Source: Domibacillus aminovorans (GTDB taxonomy: Bacteria; Bacillota; Bacilli; Bacillales; Domibacillaceae). From it: 64,000 nucleotides of DNA. The position numbers were made by a program, and so were the translations under genes. Every line of letters begins with the position of its first letter. Position 1 is the stretch's first letter. Where the stretch lies: NCBI RefSeq assembly GCF_001643235.1, contig NZ_LQWY01000003.1:1-64000 (forward strand), in the 5' to 3' direction. This document shows positions 43,084 through 54,032 of this stretch, one piece after another. The notes under the pieces were generated by a model, which made no database searches, had not been told where the DNA came from, and saw only the letters and a list, made by a program, of their open reading frames with translations.

Positions 43084-43263
43084 TTTCTCAATCTCCCTTT
43101 TCATAATGTATAATCATTTGAATAACGTTCATTCATCATTTTACCATGACGGGTGATGCGGCGGGAAAAATATTTCGGTTGATTCTCTCTTAAAAGTGAC
43201 GTACTCTTTTAACGAAATACAGATGATATTGGTGAATGATTGACAAGTATGATATGATAGTTA

Positions 43264-43277
43264 GGAACATACGTTTC
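43264..43277 (+). promoter_or_regulatory. SOS (LexA) box upstream of parE
   Basis: GGAACATACGTTTC matches the Bacillus SOS box CGAACRNRYGTTYC at 13 of 14 positions and lies just downstream of a TATGAT -10-like element. LexA control of parE-parC is known in B. subtilis; for this site it is inference. Confidence 0.6.
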
Positions 43278-43311
43278 ATTGTGCGGTTTTTTAGAAAGAG
43301 AGGGAAATTTT

Positions 43312-45288
43312 ATGGCGGATTCAAAGCAACAACCAGTATACAATGATGAATCCATTCAGGTGCTTGAAGGACTTGAAGCAGTCCGGAAGCGCCCGGGAAT
43401 GTATATAGGTTCGACGGATGGGAGAGGTCTGCACCATCTTGTTTATGAAATTGTAGACAACTCGGTCGATGAAGCACTCGGCGGACATGGTAAAGAAATC
43501 AATGTTACAATCCATGAAGATAATTCGATCAGCGTGCGTGACTATGGCCGCGGTATGCCGACTGGGATGCATCGCACAGGGAAACCGACAACAGAAGTCA
43601 TTTTGACGGTTCTTCATGCGGGTGGGAAATTTGGTCAGGGTGGCTATAAAACAAGCGGTGGATTGCACGGTGTAGGTGCATCGGTTGTAAATGCTTTATC
43701 TGAGACATTGACTGTTACTATATGGCGTGACGGCTTCCGATATGAACAGCATTTTCAAGATGGTGGAAAGCCCGCCACGACACTTGAGAAAAAAGGTAAA
43801 GCAAAAACGACTGGAACAGAACTTCATTTTAAACCGGATCCGACTATATTCTCGACGACTGTGTATCAATTTGATACACTCGGCGAACGGTTGCGAGAGT
43901 CGGCGTTTTTATTAAAAGGATTAAAAATAACGCTTGAAGATAAACGGAAGGACCAGGAACAAGTAGAAGAATATTACTATGAAAACGGCATTGAAGAATT
44001 CGTCAAATACTTGAACGAAGAAAAAGACGCTCTTCATCCCGTTGCGTCTTTTTTCGGCACACAAAATAACATTGAAGCGGAATTTGCGTTTCAATTTAAT
44101 GACGGTTTTTCAGAGAATGTTCTGTCATTTGTCAATAATGTCCGGACGAAAGACGGGGGAACACATGAAGCTGGGGCACGTGCAGCGATAACGCGCACAT
44201 TTAATGAATATGCACGGAAAAGCAGTCTGTTAAAAGAAAAAGATAAAAATTTAGAAGGAACGGATATTCGTGAAGGGCTGACAGCTATTGTATCAGTCCG
44301 TGTACCGGAAAACATGCTTCAGTTTGAAGGGCAGACAAAAGGAAAGCTTGGCACAGGAGAAGCGCGCTCGGCAGTTGATCAAATCGTATCGGAAAAGCTT
44401 CTTTATTTATTAGAGGAAAACCCGGAAGTCAGTACACTTCTCATAAAAAAAGCAGTAAAAGCGGCACAAGCGCGTGAAGCAGCCCGAAAAGCACGTGAAG
44501 ATGCCAGAAGCGGAAAAAAACGTAAAAAAGGCGAATCCATTTTATCTGGAAAACTGACACCGGCACAGTCGCGCAATCCAGAAAAAAATGAACTATATCT
44601 TGTCGAAGGAGACTCGGCGGGCGGTTCGGCGAAACAAGGACGGGACCGCCGTTTTCAGGCTGTTTTGCCGCTTAGAGGGAAAGTCATTAATACCGAGAAA
44701 GCAAAACTTGCTGATATTTTTAAAAATGAAGAAATTAATACAATTATTCATGCAGTCGGCGCCGGTGTAGGACCGGATTTTGCTGTAGAAGATGCAAATT
44801 ACAATAAAGTGATTATTATGACGGATGCCGATACAGATGGTGCGCATATTCAAGTGCTCCTTTTAACCTTTTTCTACCGATATATGAAGCCGCTCATTGA
44901 CAGTGGAAAAGTATTTATTGCGATGCCGCCATTATTTAAAGTAAGCAAAGGCACCGGCAAAAAAGAAGTTGCAGAATATGTTTGGACAGAACGTGAACTT
45001 GATTCTAAGCTGAAGAAAATGGGCAAAGGGACGACGATTCAGCGCTATAAAGGTCTTGGTGAGATGAATGCTGATCAGCTCTGGGATACGACAATGAATC
45101 CAGAAACGAGGACGCTGATCCGGGTAACGATTGACGACATCGCCCGTGCAGAGCGCCGTATTATGGTTTTAATGGGGGATAAAGTTGAGCCACGCAGAAA
45201 ATGGATCGAGTCAAATGTTGCATTTGGACTTGAAGAAGAAGCAGTGCTCTTAGAAAATGATCAGTTGTCCGGTATCAGGGAGGAATAA
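43312..45288 (+). CDS. parE: DNA topoisomerase IV subunit B
   Basis: 658 residues. GHKL ATPase region ('VYEIVDNSVDEALGG', 'DYGRGMPTGMH', 'TSGGLHGVGASVVNALS'), transducer domain with QTKGKLG, TOPRIM domain ('YLVEGDSAGGSAKQGRDRRFQAVLPLRGKV', 'ADTDGAHI') and a C-terminal 'QRYKGLGEMNADQLW'. ATG 43312 follows GAGAGGG. With ParC it decatenates daughter chromosomes. Four bases separate it from parC. Confidence 0.97.
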   Translation: MADSKQQPVYNDESIQVLEGLEAVRKRPGMYIGSTDGRGLHHLVYEIVDNSVDEALGGHGKEINVTIHEDNSISVRDYGRGMPTGMHRTGKPTTEVILTVLHAGGKFGQGGYKTSGGLHGVGASVVNALSETLTVTIWRDGFRYEQHFQDGGKPATTLEKKGKAKTTGTELHFKPDPTIFSTTVYQFDTLGERLRESAFLLKGLKITLEDKRKDQEQVEEYYYENGIEEFVKYLNEEKDALHPVASFFGTQNNIEAEFAFQFNDGFSENVLSFVNNVRTKDGGTHEAGARAAITRTFNEYARKSSLLKEKDKNLEGTDIREGLTAIVSVRVPENMLQFEGQTKGKLGTGEARSAVDQIVSEKLLYLLEENPEVSTLLIKKAVKAAQAREAARKAREDARSGKKRKKGESILSGKLTPAQSRNPEKNELYLVEGDSAGGSAKQGRDRRFQAVLPLRGKVINTEKAKLADIFKNEEINTIIHAVGAGVGPDFAVEDANYNKVIIMTDADTDGAHIQVLLLTFFYRYMKPLIDSGKVFIAMPPLFKVSKGTGKKEVAEYVWTERELDSKLKKMGKGTTIQRYKGLGEMNADQLWDTTMNPETRTLIRVTIDDIARAERRIMVLMGDKVEPRRKWIESNVAFGLEEEAVLLENDQLSGIREE

Positions 45289-45291
45289 TTA

Positions 45292-47715
45292 ATGGAAAAG
45301 GAAAACATTCAAGATTTACCGCTTGAAGACGTCGTTGGTGACCGATTCGGGCGGTACAGTAAATACATTATTCAAGAGCGTGCGCTGCCTGATGCACGTG
45401 ACGGATTAAAACCAGTACAGCGCCGTATTTTATTTTCGATGCATACAGAAGGAAATACGCATCAAAAACCGTTCCGGAAAGCCGCCAAAACGGTTGGGAA
45501 TGTCATTGGTAACTACCATCCTCATGGCGACTCGTCCGTCTATGACGCGATGGTCCGTCTTAGTCAGCACTGGAAAATACGGACGCCGCTCATTGAAATG
45601 CATGGAAATAATGGCTCTGTAGATGGCGATCCGCCTGCAGCCATGCGCTATACCGAAACGAGATTGTCCGCTATTGCGGGTGAACTGTTAACCGATATCG
45701 AAAAACAGACCGTTGATTTCATTCCAAACTTCGATGAATCGACGAGCGAGCCGGTTGTACTTCCCGCGAGATTTCCAAATTTGCTTGTCAATGGATCAAC
45801 AGGAATTTCAGCCGGGTATGCGACAGAAATTCCACCGCATCGCCTCGATGAAGTAATCGACGCAGCTATTATGCGGATGGAACAGCCGGATTGTACGGTT
45901 GAACAGTTGATGACTGTTATTCCAGGCCCTGATTTTCCAACGGGTGGTATTATCCAAGGCGTTGACGGTATTGAAAAAGCGTATAAAACAGGCAAAGGCA
46001 AAATTGTCATCCGCAGCCGTGCAGAAATTGAAGACGTTCGCGGCGGCCGTCAGCGCATCGTTGTGACGGAAATTCCATACGAAGTGAATAAAGCATCACT
46101 CGTGAAAAAAATGGATGAACTCCGCATTGATCGAAAGCTTGATGGGATTTCGGAAGTGCGTGATGAAACGGACCGGACGGGACTTCGAATCGTTATTGAT
46201 TTGAAAAAAGAAGCTGATGCTGAACTTACGTTAAACTATTTGTACAAAGCAACGGATTTACAGGTTGCGTACAATTTCAATATGGTGGCGATTTACAATA
46301 AACGCCCTATTTTAATGGGGCTGAACCGCATGCTCGATGCGTATATCGAACATCGGAAAGAAGTCGTGACAAACCGGTCTATATATGATCTTGAAAAGGC
46401 AAAAGCGCGTCATCACATTGTAGCGGGCTTAATGAAAGCTTTGTCGATTCTAGATGAAGTGATCGCTTGCATTCGTGCATCTAAAGATAAACAAGATGCA
46501 AAAAACCGTCTTGTAGCGGAATTTGCTTTTACAGAAGCGCAGGCGGAAGCCATTGTTACATTACAGCTATACCGGTTAACGAATACGGATATTACCGCCC
46601 TTGAAAAAGAATCGGCAGAGCTTGAAAAAACAATTGAGCAGCTTGAAGCTATTTTAGCGAGTGGGAATAAACTTGTATTAGTAGTTAAACGGGAATTGAA
46701 AGAATTGAAAAAAACGTATGCAACAGAGCGGCGCACAAGCATTGAAGAAAAAATTCAGGAAATAAAAATTGATCGTGAAGCAATGATTACGAGCGAAGAA
46801 GTCATTGTGTCTGTCACGCGTGAAGGATATATTAAGCGGACGGGCATCCGGTCATATACGGCATCCGGAGGGCTTCCGGCAATGAAAGAATCAGATGGTC
46901 TTTTATTTAAACAAGAGATGAACACGACCGATGTTCTTCTTGTATTCACAAGCAAAGGCAGCTATTTGTATTTACCAGTGCATGAGTTGCCAGATATTCG
47001 CTGGAAAGACACTGGTCAGCATGCTGCAGGTCTCGTAAACGGGTTGAAAGACGAATCCATCATAGCCGTTTATCCTGTCCAAGATTTTACAAAACAGAAC
47101 TATATGCTTTTTACAACAAAAACAGGCATGGTGAAACGAACAGGGCTGTCTCAATTTAAAGTACAGCGCTACTCGCGCCCGCTGATGGCGATGAATGTAA
47201 AAGACGATGATGAAATATGTACAGTTGTGATGACAGATGGCCGTTCCGATGTAATGCTCATCACGCATTTTGGCTATGGCGTCCGCTTTGGAGAAGAAGA
47301 AGTACCAGTTGTCGGCCCCCGTGCTGCCGGGGTGAAAGGTCTAAGTTTAAAAGAAGACGATTATGCCATTGCGGCCATTGCCTCTCCGGATGGAGATCAC
47401 GCGCAGTTTGTCGTTGTGACAAATCGGGGTGCGGTGAAACGGAGTGGATTTGACCAATTTGAACGGACGACAAGGGTGAAACGCGGTGTAGTGTTGTTAA
47501 GAGAACTGAAAAGCAATCCGCATCGTATCGTCGGTGCCGCTCTCATTGATGAACATCATGCATATTTGTTGAGAACGAAAAAAGGGGAAGATATTGAGAT
47601 ACACGTACAGTCATTTAAAAAAGTAGATCGTTATTCAAATGGTTCTTTTGTTGTTGATGAAAAAGAACAGGGAATGGTTCAGCGTCTTCTTTTGTCGGAA
47701 AAGACAGCAGATTAA
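45292..47715 (+). CDS. parC: DNA topoisomerase IV subunit A
   Basis: 807 residues. 'YSKYIIQERALPDARDGLKPVQRRIL', quinolone-region 'HPHGDSSVYDAMVRLSQ', catalytic Tyr120 in 'AAMRYTETRLS', coiled-coil DNA gate and a C-terminal beta-pinwheel with repeated 'T…G…KR(T/S)'-type blades. AGGGAGGAAT precedes the ATG. Translated right after parE. Confidence 0.97.
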   Translation: MEKENIQDLPLEDVVGDRFGRYSKYIIQERALPDARDGLKPVQRRILFSMHTEGNTHQKPFRKAAKTVGNVIGNYHPHGDSSVYDAMVRLSQHWKIRTPLIEMHGNNGSVDGDPPAAMRYTETRLSAIAGELLTDIEKQTVDFIPNFDESTSEPVVLPARFPNLLVNGSTGISAGYATEIPPHRLDEVIDAAIMRMEQPDCTVEQLMTVIPGPDFPTGGIIQGVDGIEKAYKTGKGKIVIRSRAEIEDVRGGRQRIVVTEIPYEVNKASLVKKMDELRIDRKLDGISEVRDETDRTGLRIVIDLKKEADAELTLNYLYKATDLQVAYNFNMVAIYNKRPILMGLNRMLDAYIEHRKEVVTNRSIYDLEKAKARHHIVAGLMKALSILDEVIACIRASKDKQDAKNRLVAEFAFTEAQAEAIVTLQLYRLTNTDITALEKESAELEKTIEQLEAILASGNKLVLVVKRELKELKKTYATERRTSIEEKIQEIKIDREAMITSEEVIVSVTREGYIKRTGIRSYTASGGLPAMKESDGLLFKQEMNTTDVLLVFTSKGSYLYLPVHELPDIRWKDTGQHAAGLVNGLKDESIIAVYPVQDFTKQNYMLFTTKTGMVKRTGLSQFKVQRYSRPLMAMNVKDDDEICTVVMTDGRSDVMLITHFGYGVRFGEEEVPVVGPRAAGVKGLSLKEDDYAIAAIASPDGDHAQFVVVTNRGAVKRSGFDQFERTTRVKRGVVLLRELKSNPHRIVGAALIDEHHAYLLRTKKGEDIEIHVQSFKKVDRYSNGSFVVDEKEQGMVQRLLLSEKTAD

Positions 47716-47717
47716 TA

Positions 47718-47754
47718 AAAAAAGCTTTGCGTCAGCATGATGCAAAGCTTTTTT
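47718..47754 (+). terminator. terminator of the parE-parC operon
   Basis: AAAAAGCTTTGC/GCAAAGCTTTTT stem extended by GTCA/TGAT pairing, with T-run. The rest of 47755-47964 shows only A/T-rich sequence. Confidence 0.8.
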
Positions 47755-47964
47755 ATGATAATCAGTTATTTGGTTACTAAATACATTATGTACAAAATTC
47801 AAAATAATATATTTAAAAAACAACCAAATAAATAATATAAACGAAGACATTTGCATAATTTAGGGTGAGAGAAGAGGGATTTTCTATAAATATGCCGAAA
47901 TGAAGTTACTAAATAGGCACAGTGTCTTGACTTTTTTGTAGAAAGAAAGGGGAATACACGGTCA

Positions 47965-49413
47965 GTGGACAAACTTTTAAAATTAGAATGTCAGAAGCAG
48001 GAATTACGATCTGCCAATCGTTTTACGCACGTAAAGGACAATCAGTTTGAAGAGATTTGTGGACATGTGGCAGAAGGAGTTTTATTTGTTGATGATGAAT
48101 GGGGATTAACATATATAAACGAGCAGTATGAATCACTACTTGGTGTTGATAGTGGAGCATTGATCGGGAAGAATATATGGAGTGTATTTCCAGAGTGGAG
48201 CGGTAGTTTATATGAGCGGAATCTGCAAGAAGTCGCCGCGACACGGCAGGTGATGAAATTTGAGATTTTTTCTAAAATGTATAGCCGGTACTTTGAAATA
48301 TGTGTGTTTCCTCAGCCAACAGGACTGTCCATATTTATGAAAGACATACATGATCAACATATGATGTGTACCCGTCTACGGGAAATAGAGCAGCGGATGA
48401 TAGAAATGAGCGAAAATATAAGAGAAATGTTTTGCATATATACCGTTGGAGATATCGAAATATTATATATAAGCGAAGCATTTGAAGAAATATGGGGAAT
48501 CAAGAGAGAAACGATTTATAAAAACCCTTTATCACTTATTGAAACTGTTTGTCTAGAGGACAGAGATATGTTTATTAGACAACTACACCACCCCGAAGGC
48601 ACGTTCGATTATCAGATTATTCGAGCTGATGGCTGTATTCGCTGGATCCGCTCTCGCCAGAATGTCGTGTATAATAATCAGGATGAACCTGTACGTGTGA
48701 TTAGTGTTTCTGAAGACATCACGGAATTAAAAGAAAAAGAGGAGCTTATTCACAATGCCGATACGCTCGGAGCAATTGGCCAGCTGGCAGCGGGTATTGC
48801 CCATGAGATTCGTAATCCAATGACAGCCATTAAAGGATTCGTGCAACTCTGGCAGCAAGAAACGTTCAATCCTTATAGTGAAATTATTTTATCGGAACTC
48901 GCCCGGGTTGAGTTTATTATGAACGAATTTTTAATGCTTGCAAAGCCGCAGAAAACGAAAAAAATGAATGCAGTCAATTTGCATGCCCTAATCGATGAAG
49001 TCGTCACATTTATGCGTGCGGAAGCGTCTTTAAAAGATATTGAAATTAAAATGGATATAGAAGGTTCGCTGCCATTGATTGAGGCGGAACCAAAGCAAAT
49101 TAAACAGGTCATGATTAACTTGATAAAGAACGGCATGGAAGCGATGTCTGATGGCGGCTGTGTGGTCGTTTCAGCAACATGTGTACAGGAGTCTGTCCTC
49201 ATCCATATCATTGATCAAGGAGTAGGTATTCCAAAAGAGGCTATTCCACGCCTTGGAGAAGCATTTTATTCAAATAAAGAAAAAGGAACGGGACTCGGTC
49301 TGATGGTCAGCATGAAAATGATTGCTCATCACAACGGCAATTTGTCTTTTACAAGTGAAGAAGGAAAAGGAACGAAAGCAACGATCACATTACCTGTAAA
49401 CAAGGAAACTTGA
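47965..49413 (+). CDS. soluble PAS-PAS histidine kinase (sporulation-kinase type)
   Basis: 482 residues with no TM helix. Two PAS domains (about 45-130 and 145-255, the second with a PAC-like 'IRSRQNVVYNNQDEPVRVISVSEDITELK'), HisKA with His280 in 'GIAHEIRNPMTAIKGF', and HATPase_c with 'NLIKNGMEAM', 'DQGVGIPKE' and 'GTGLGLMVSMKMI'. The 'AHEIRNPMTAIKGFVQL' box is the KinA/KinE-type sequence recognised by Spo0F, so input to the sporulation phosphorelay is likely. No partner regulator is adjacent. GTG start after AAGGGG. Confidence 0.9.
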   Translation: MDKLLKLECQKQELRSANRFTHVKDNQFEEICGHVAEGVLFVDDEWGLTYINEQYESLLGVDSGALIGKNIWSVFPEWSGSLYERNLQEVAATRQVMKFEIFSKMYSRYFEICVFPQPTGLSIFMKDIHDQHMMCTRLREIEQRMIEMSENIREMFCIYTVGDIEILYISEAFEEIWGIKRETIYKNPLSLIETVCLEDRDMFIRQLHHPEGTFDYQIIRADGCIRWIRSRQNVVYNNQDEPVRVISVSEDITELKEKEELIHNADTLGAIGQLAAGIAHEIRNPMTAIKGFVQLWQQETFNPYSEIILSELARVEFIMNEFLMLAKPQKTKKMNAVNLHALIDEVVTFMRAEASLKDIEIKMDIEGSLPLIEAEPKQIKQVMINLIKNGMEAMSDGGCVVVSATCVQESVLIHIIDQGVGIPKEAIPRLGEAFYSNKEKGTGLGLMVSMKMIAHHNGNLSFTSEEGKGTKATITLPVNKET

Positions 49414-49423
49414 GGTGAATATC

Positions 49424-49567
49424 GTGCAGATTATTGCTTTTTTCATTCATCTATTCATTTACGCCATTCCGGTTTTTTTCGTGACGCTATTTATCCGCTT
49501 ATTTAAATCAGAACAAAAATTGAACCGGCGTTTAGGAGAAAGAGAGCGGTTGAAAAAAGAAGAGTAA
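49424..49567 (+). CDS. 47-residue membrane peptide
   Basis: GTG 49424 with GAGGTGA upstream, 10 bases after the kinase stop, so probably in its operon. One strongly hydrophobic helix (IIAFFIHLFIYAIPVFFVTLFI) then a basic, highly charged tail (RRLGERERLKKEE). Not recognised; could be an accessory to the kinase or to the adjacent MscL. Confidence 0.6.
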   Translation: MQIIAFFIHLFIYAIPVFFVTLFIRLFKSEQKLNRRLGERERLKKEE

Positions 49568-49665
49568 GTTTTTTTCACTCAATTCATTCTTTTGTCGAAA
49601 AATAGGTTTCACCACTTTGAAATGGTGATATATTGAAGTAGACAAAAGAATGAGAGGTGAAGATT

Positions 49666-50046
49666 ATGATTAAAGAATTTAAAGAGTTTGCGATGCGCGG
49701 GAACGTTATTGATCTTGCGGTCGGAGTTATTCTAGGTGCAGCGTTCGGTAAAATTGTGGCGTCACTTGTTAGTGACATCATTATGCCGCTTATTGGTCTT
49801 TTGCTTGGCGGAATTGATTTCTCCAATTTATCAATTACCGTTGGCGATGCAGTCGTAAAGTACGGACTGTTTATTCAAACGATTGTTGATTTTGTGATTA
49901 TAGCCTTTTCTATTTTCCTATTTATTAAACTCTTTAATAAAATTTACATTCGTGAGAAAAAAGTCGAAGAAGCGCCTCCTTCTTTAACGAAAGAAGAAGA
50001 GCTGTTAACTGAAATCCGCGACTTATTACAAACAAAACAGCTATAA
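49666..50046 (+). CDS. mscL: large-conductance mechanosensitive channel MscL
   Basis: 126 residues. '[41 protein letters not shown]' is the amphipathic N-helix plus TM1 pore of MscL; TM2 is '[25 protein letters not shown]', followed by the cytoplasmic helix '[15 protein letters not shown]'. Homopentamer that opens under membrane tension on osmotic downshock. ATG 49666 lies 8 bases after GAGAGGTG. Confidence 0.97.
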   Translation: MIKEFKEFAMRGNVIDLAVGVILGAAFGKIVASLVSDIIMPLIGLLLGGIDFSNLSITVGDAVVKYGLFIQTIVDFVIIAFSIFLFIKLFNKIYIREKKVEEAPPSLTKEEELLTEIRDLLQTKQL

Positions 50047-50082
50047 AAAGATGTCCGGGCAGCCGCCTGGCATCTTTTTTTA
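50046..50082 (+). terminator. terminator of mscL
   Basis: AAAAGATGTCCGGGC / GCCTGGCATCTTTT stem with small bulge and T-run. Confidence 0.7.
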
Positions 50083-50141
50083 TGAAACCTTTGTAAAAGC
50101 GAACTAATTTTCGTGCGCATTTAATCCACGTGTGTTACAAT

Positions 50142-50155
50142 TGAACGCTCAGTCA
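50142..50155 (+). promoter_or_regulatory. short dyad upstream of MFS pump, possible operator
   Basis: TGAACGCTCAGTCA is an imperfect palindrome of the kind bound by TetR-type repressors, about 130 bases before the pump gene. No regulator gene is adjacent, so this is weak. Confidence 0.2.
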
Positions 50156-50283
50156 TTTTAGAAGCGGATTAGAACAGGGGGAACAAGGAGATTTACTTGG
50201 GGCGATAAAGTTGTTTACAAAAACAAGTTTCTATCAAAAAATGCTGGAAGCCTTTTATAGATAATAAGAAAGCAGGTTTTAGA

Positions 50284-51483
50284 ATGACTGGAAAAAATAT
50301 ACATAAATTCCCACTGCTCATTTTAATGATGAATATGTTTATCGTTATGACTGGAATCGGGCTTGTCATTCCAATTATGCCGACGATTGTTCATGAATTT
50401 GGAGCAAGCGGAAAAACATATGGATTTTTAATCGCTACGTTTGCTTTTGCGCAATTTTTATTCTCACCACTTGCTGGTGATTTATCTGACCGATTCGGTC
50501 GTAAAAAAGCCATTATTTTCGGTTTAGTGTTGTTTTCATTATCCCAATTTTTATTTGCTTTTTCAGAGACTCTTGTATTGTTATATGTATCCCGCGTAAT
50601 CGGCGGGATTGGTGGGGCGTTTATGATTCCATCTATGATGGCGTTTGTTGCGGATATTACGACACTCGAAACACGTGCGAAAGGAATGGGTCGGCTCGGT
50701 GCTGCGATGTCATTCGGGTTTGTCGTCGGCCCTGGCATTGGGGGTTTTCTGGCAGCGTTCGGTTTGCGTGCACCATTTGTGATAGCTGGTACAGTAGCGA
50801 CGCTTGCAGCTATTTTGTCTGTTTTCTTTTTGAAAGAGCCTGAAAAAGAGGCAGCAGTACAGACAGCGGTCAAGCAGCGTGAATCTCTATTAAAGCAGCT
50901 TGCTCTCTCAGTCAAGAAGTCGTATTTCATTTTACTCATCATGATGTTTACTCTTTCATTTGGTCTTGCCAATTACCAATCAACGATCAGCTTGTATGCA
51001 GATGAAAAATTTGGCTTTAGCCCATCAGATATCTCGATCTTAATGGTTGTTGGTGGTCTTGTTGGCGTGATTGTTCAAGCATTTGTGCTCGATCGTGTAC
51101 TCGAGCGTTTTGGGGAAGTACGTGTCATGAATACGATGCTTGTTGTTGCAGGGATATCCATGCTGAGTATTTTGCTGGCGACTGGATTTGTATCGGTATT
51201 AGTTATTTCTGGCGTGTTTTTCACGGCAGCTTCCCTTTTGCGGCCAGCCATTAATACGACTGTATCGAAAATGGCTGGGAACGAACAGGGCTTTGCAGCA
51301 GGAATGAACAATGCGTATATGAGTATTGGTAATATGATCGGTCCAGCTCTGGCTGGAATGCTATTCGATATGAGCATGGGGCTTCCTTATATATTCGGGG
51401 CACTCATTATCGGTGTTACGCTCATTATTTGTATGAACTGGGCAAGAGGAAGGAAAAGACAAAACGTCTCCAGCTCGGTCTAA
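50284..51483 (+). CDS. MFS drug:H+ antiporter (NorA/Bmr/Blt-like)
   Basis: 399 residues, 12 predicted TM helices. Motif A 'GDLSDRFGRKKAIIFG' between TM2 and TM3, motif B-like 'VSRVIGGIGGAFMIP' in TM4 and antiporter motif C 'GFVVGPGIGGFLA' in TM5 place it among 12-TM DHA1 multidrug exporters. Monocistronic. Substrate not predictable. Confidence 0.9.
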   Translation: MTGKNIHKFPLLILMMNMFIVMTGIGLVIPIMPTIVHEFGASGKTYGFLIATFAFAQFLFSPLAGDLSDRFGRKKAIIFGLVLFSLSQFLFAFSETLVLLYVSRVIGGIGGAFMIPSMMAFVADITTLETRAKGMGRLGAAMSFGFVVGPGIGGFLAAFGLRAPFVIAGTVATLAAILSVFFLKEPEKEAAVQTAVKQRESLLKQLALSVKKSYFILLIMMFTLSFGLANYQSTISLYADEKFGFSPSDISILMVVGGLVGVIVQAFVLDRVLERFGEVRVMNTMLVVAGISMLSILLATGFVSVLVISGVFFTAASLLRPAINTTVSKMAGNEQGFAAGMNNAYMSIGNMIGPALAGMLFDMSMGLPYIFGALIIGVTLIICMNWARGRKRQNVSSSV

Positions 51484-51484
51484 T

Positions 51485-51523
51485 AAAAAAGAGTGCAGGC
51501 AGAGGAGGCCCGCACTCTTTTTT
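51485..51523. terminator. bidirectional terminator
   Basis: AAAAAAGAGTGC/GCACTCTTTTTT stem with partial inner GGC/GCC pairing, between convergent MFS and HAD genes. Confidence 0.8.
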
Positions 51524-52146
51524 TATCCTCTTGATGCAAAATCGACAATATCATCCGGTGTTGCGGCTTTTAAATCAGGGCCGTTGATCAATGACTCGTC
51601 GTCATAACCCCACGATGTCCAGACGACACGAAGGCCGGACTTTTTACTTGCATCGATATCACGCTGTTCATCGCCGGCATAAAAGGCATCTTCTACTGTG
51701 TAATCGTACTGCTTAAGCAGCTTTTTAATGAGTTTGTCTTTGCTGAAAATGTATTTGGAAGATAAAATATCATGTACATAGTTGATGCCATTTAATTCAA
51801 GGCAATTTTTAATGATGTCGCTTGCGTTAGATGAAATAATAGCAATATGAATGCCACGGCTGTTCAATTCATCAAGCATTTGCTTTATACCGGGAAAAAG
51901 CGGAAGTGTTTCTCGGGATTCACGTACGTAGCGGTATAATTTCGGAGCGGCGAATGGTATGTTACGCATCGGGAAATTTAAATGACGGCACCGCTCTGGA
52001 ATACTCATTCTTTTTAAATCATCTAAATCTTCCGGGTCAACTTTATTATAGCCTTCCTGTTCAGCAAAATTGTTATAGGCTTTAATAAACACCTGGAGGG
52101 AATCAGAAAGTGTTCCATCAAAATCAAATATTACACATTTTGTCAT
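51523..52146 (-). CDS. HAD-superfamily phosphatase (phosphoglycolate-phosphatase-like)
   Basis: 207 residues from ATG 52146 (AAAGGGTGAT upstream). HAD motifs: 'VIFDFDGTLSDS' (nucleophile Asp and acid/base Asp), 'IAIISSNAS' (motif II Ser), Lys in 'FSKDKLIKKLL' and 'FYAGDEQRDIDASKKSGLRVVWTSWG' (motif IV acids). A C1-type helical cap follows motif I. Gph-like substrate range is likely, but the substrate is undefined. Divergent from map. Confidence 0.87.
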   Translation of the reverse strand: MTKCVIFDFDGTLSDSLQVFIKAYNNFAEQEGYNKVDPEDLDDLKRMSIPERCRHLNFPMRNIPFAAPKLYRYVRESRETLPLFPGIKQMLDELNSRGIHIAIISSNASDIIKNCLELNGINYVHDILSSKYIFSKDKLIKKLLKQYDYTVEDAFYAGDEQRDIDASKKSGLRVVWTSWGYDDESLINGPDLKAATPDDIVDFASRG

Positions 52147-52227
52147 ATAAATATCACCCTTTCGAATAAGGACAGAGTTGCCCACGTATACTGTTAGTTT
52201 AACACTGGAATGGTACGTCAAACATAA

Positions 52228-53046
<819 letters not shown>

Positions 53047-53105
53047 TCAGTTGCCAATTCTGAATATACAATACATGTTGTTCAGAATATTTATATATCA
53101 ACGTT

Positions 53106-53351
53106 TCAAACCCCATATATCAATAAATTATGGGGCTGTTTTTTATTATTTTTACACTCTCTGACCATAAATTGACCATTTTTTATTTCATCCCTTTCCC
53201 AATAATTACGTTTTTCTTCTTTTACCAAAAAATCTTCTACTTTTATTGAAACGACAACATGCTGCATAGGATTTCTTTCAATGTATTCCATTCGTTTAGC
53301 ATATTTAAAAACAGCATTGATTAAATTTTTAATGTCTCTTCCAATGCTGAC
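53106..53351 (-). pseudogene. tyrosine-recombinase (integrase) fragment
   Basis: The minus strand reads 'GRDIKNLINAVFKYAKRMEYIERNPMQHV…', then 'EEKRNYWERDEIKN', the end of the core-binding domain of Tn916/ICE-type tyrosine integrases. It then jumps to a short tail '…NNKKQPHNLLIYGV'. The catalytic domain with the R-H-R-Y residues is absent and there is no start. It abuts the LysR remnant directly, marking a recombination scar at the core/accessory junction. Confidence 0.75.
53111..53145 (+). terminator. terminator of map
   Basis: CCCCATA/TATGGGG stem with an 11-nt loop and CTGTTTTTT. It overlaps the 3' end of the integrase fragment on the other strand. Confidence 0.6.
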
Positions 53352-54032
53352 TTAAAAAAAGGCATCCATTCTTTTCAAGAACGCTTTTGCGGATTGACTT
53401 AAATATTTATCATTACGATAAAACATTTCTAACTTCCTGGTAGGTGAATGCTTGATTGAAATTGCACGGATACCGAGCGACTGGAAACTTTCAATCAGTT
53501 GACTAGGTTGAATAGTAGCCCCAATCCCTTCTTTTACGAGTTGAAACAAGGAAGTAGCTGATCCTGTTTCCATAAGCGTATCGATAGAAATTTCTTGATT
53601 TTTGCACCATGTATCAATCAAATCACGTCCATAGAATCCCTTAGGATACATAACTAAAGGTACATTTACCAAGTTTTCCGGTAAAATAATTTCTTTTTCT
53701 GCTAAATCATGTTCTTTATTAACATAAAGACTATACGTTTCGGTATAAAAAGGTATACGATTTAAACGACTGTCTGGTTGAATCGCTAAACCAACCCCAA
53801 TATCAACTTCATTTTCTAGCACTTTATTTAAAATATCAATTGATGGAATCACTTGAACTTTAGTATTTGGGAATTCCTTGTGAAAATCTATTAGTAATGA
53901 TGTTAATCGATAATCAAGATCGGATGGTAGTACCGCTACACGTAAGTGACCGGTATTCAGATTTGTAAGATCTTCTATGGAATTTTTTGCATTTTCTAGT
54001 AGTTGAACAATTTGTAAAGCGTAAATATACAA
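53352..54032 (-). pseudogene. LysR-type regulator lacking its DNA-binding domain
   Basis: 226 residues starting 'YALQIVQLLENAKNSIEDLTNL', which is the linker helix that normally follows the winged HTH, then a full LysR substrate-binding domain ('GHLRVAVLP', 'TKVQVIPSIDILNKVLENEVDIGVGL', 'GIGATIQPSQLIESF'). The 65-residue HTH is missing and only 33 bases separate it from the divergent MFS gene. It is N-terminally deleted; if translated it could only bind ligand. Confidence 0.75.
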
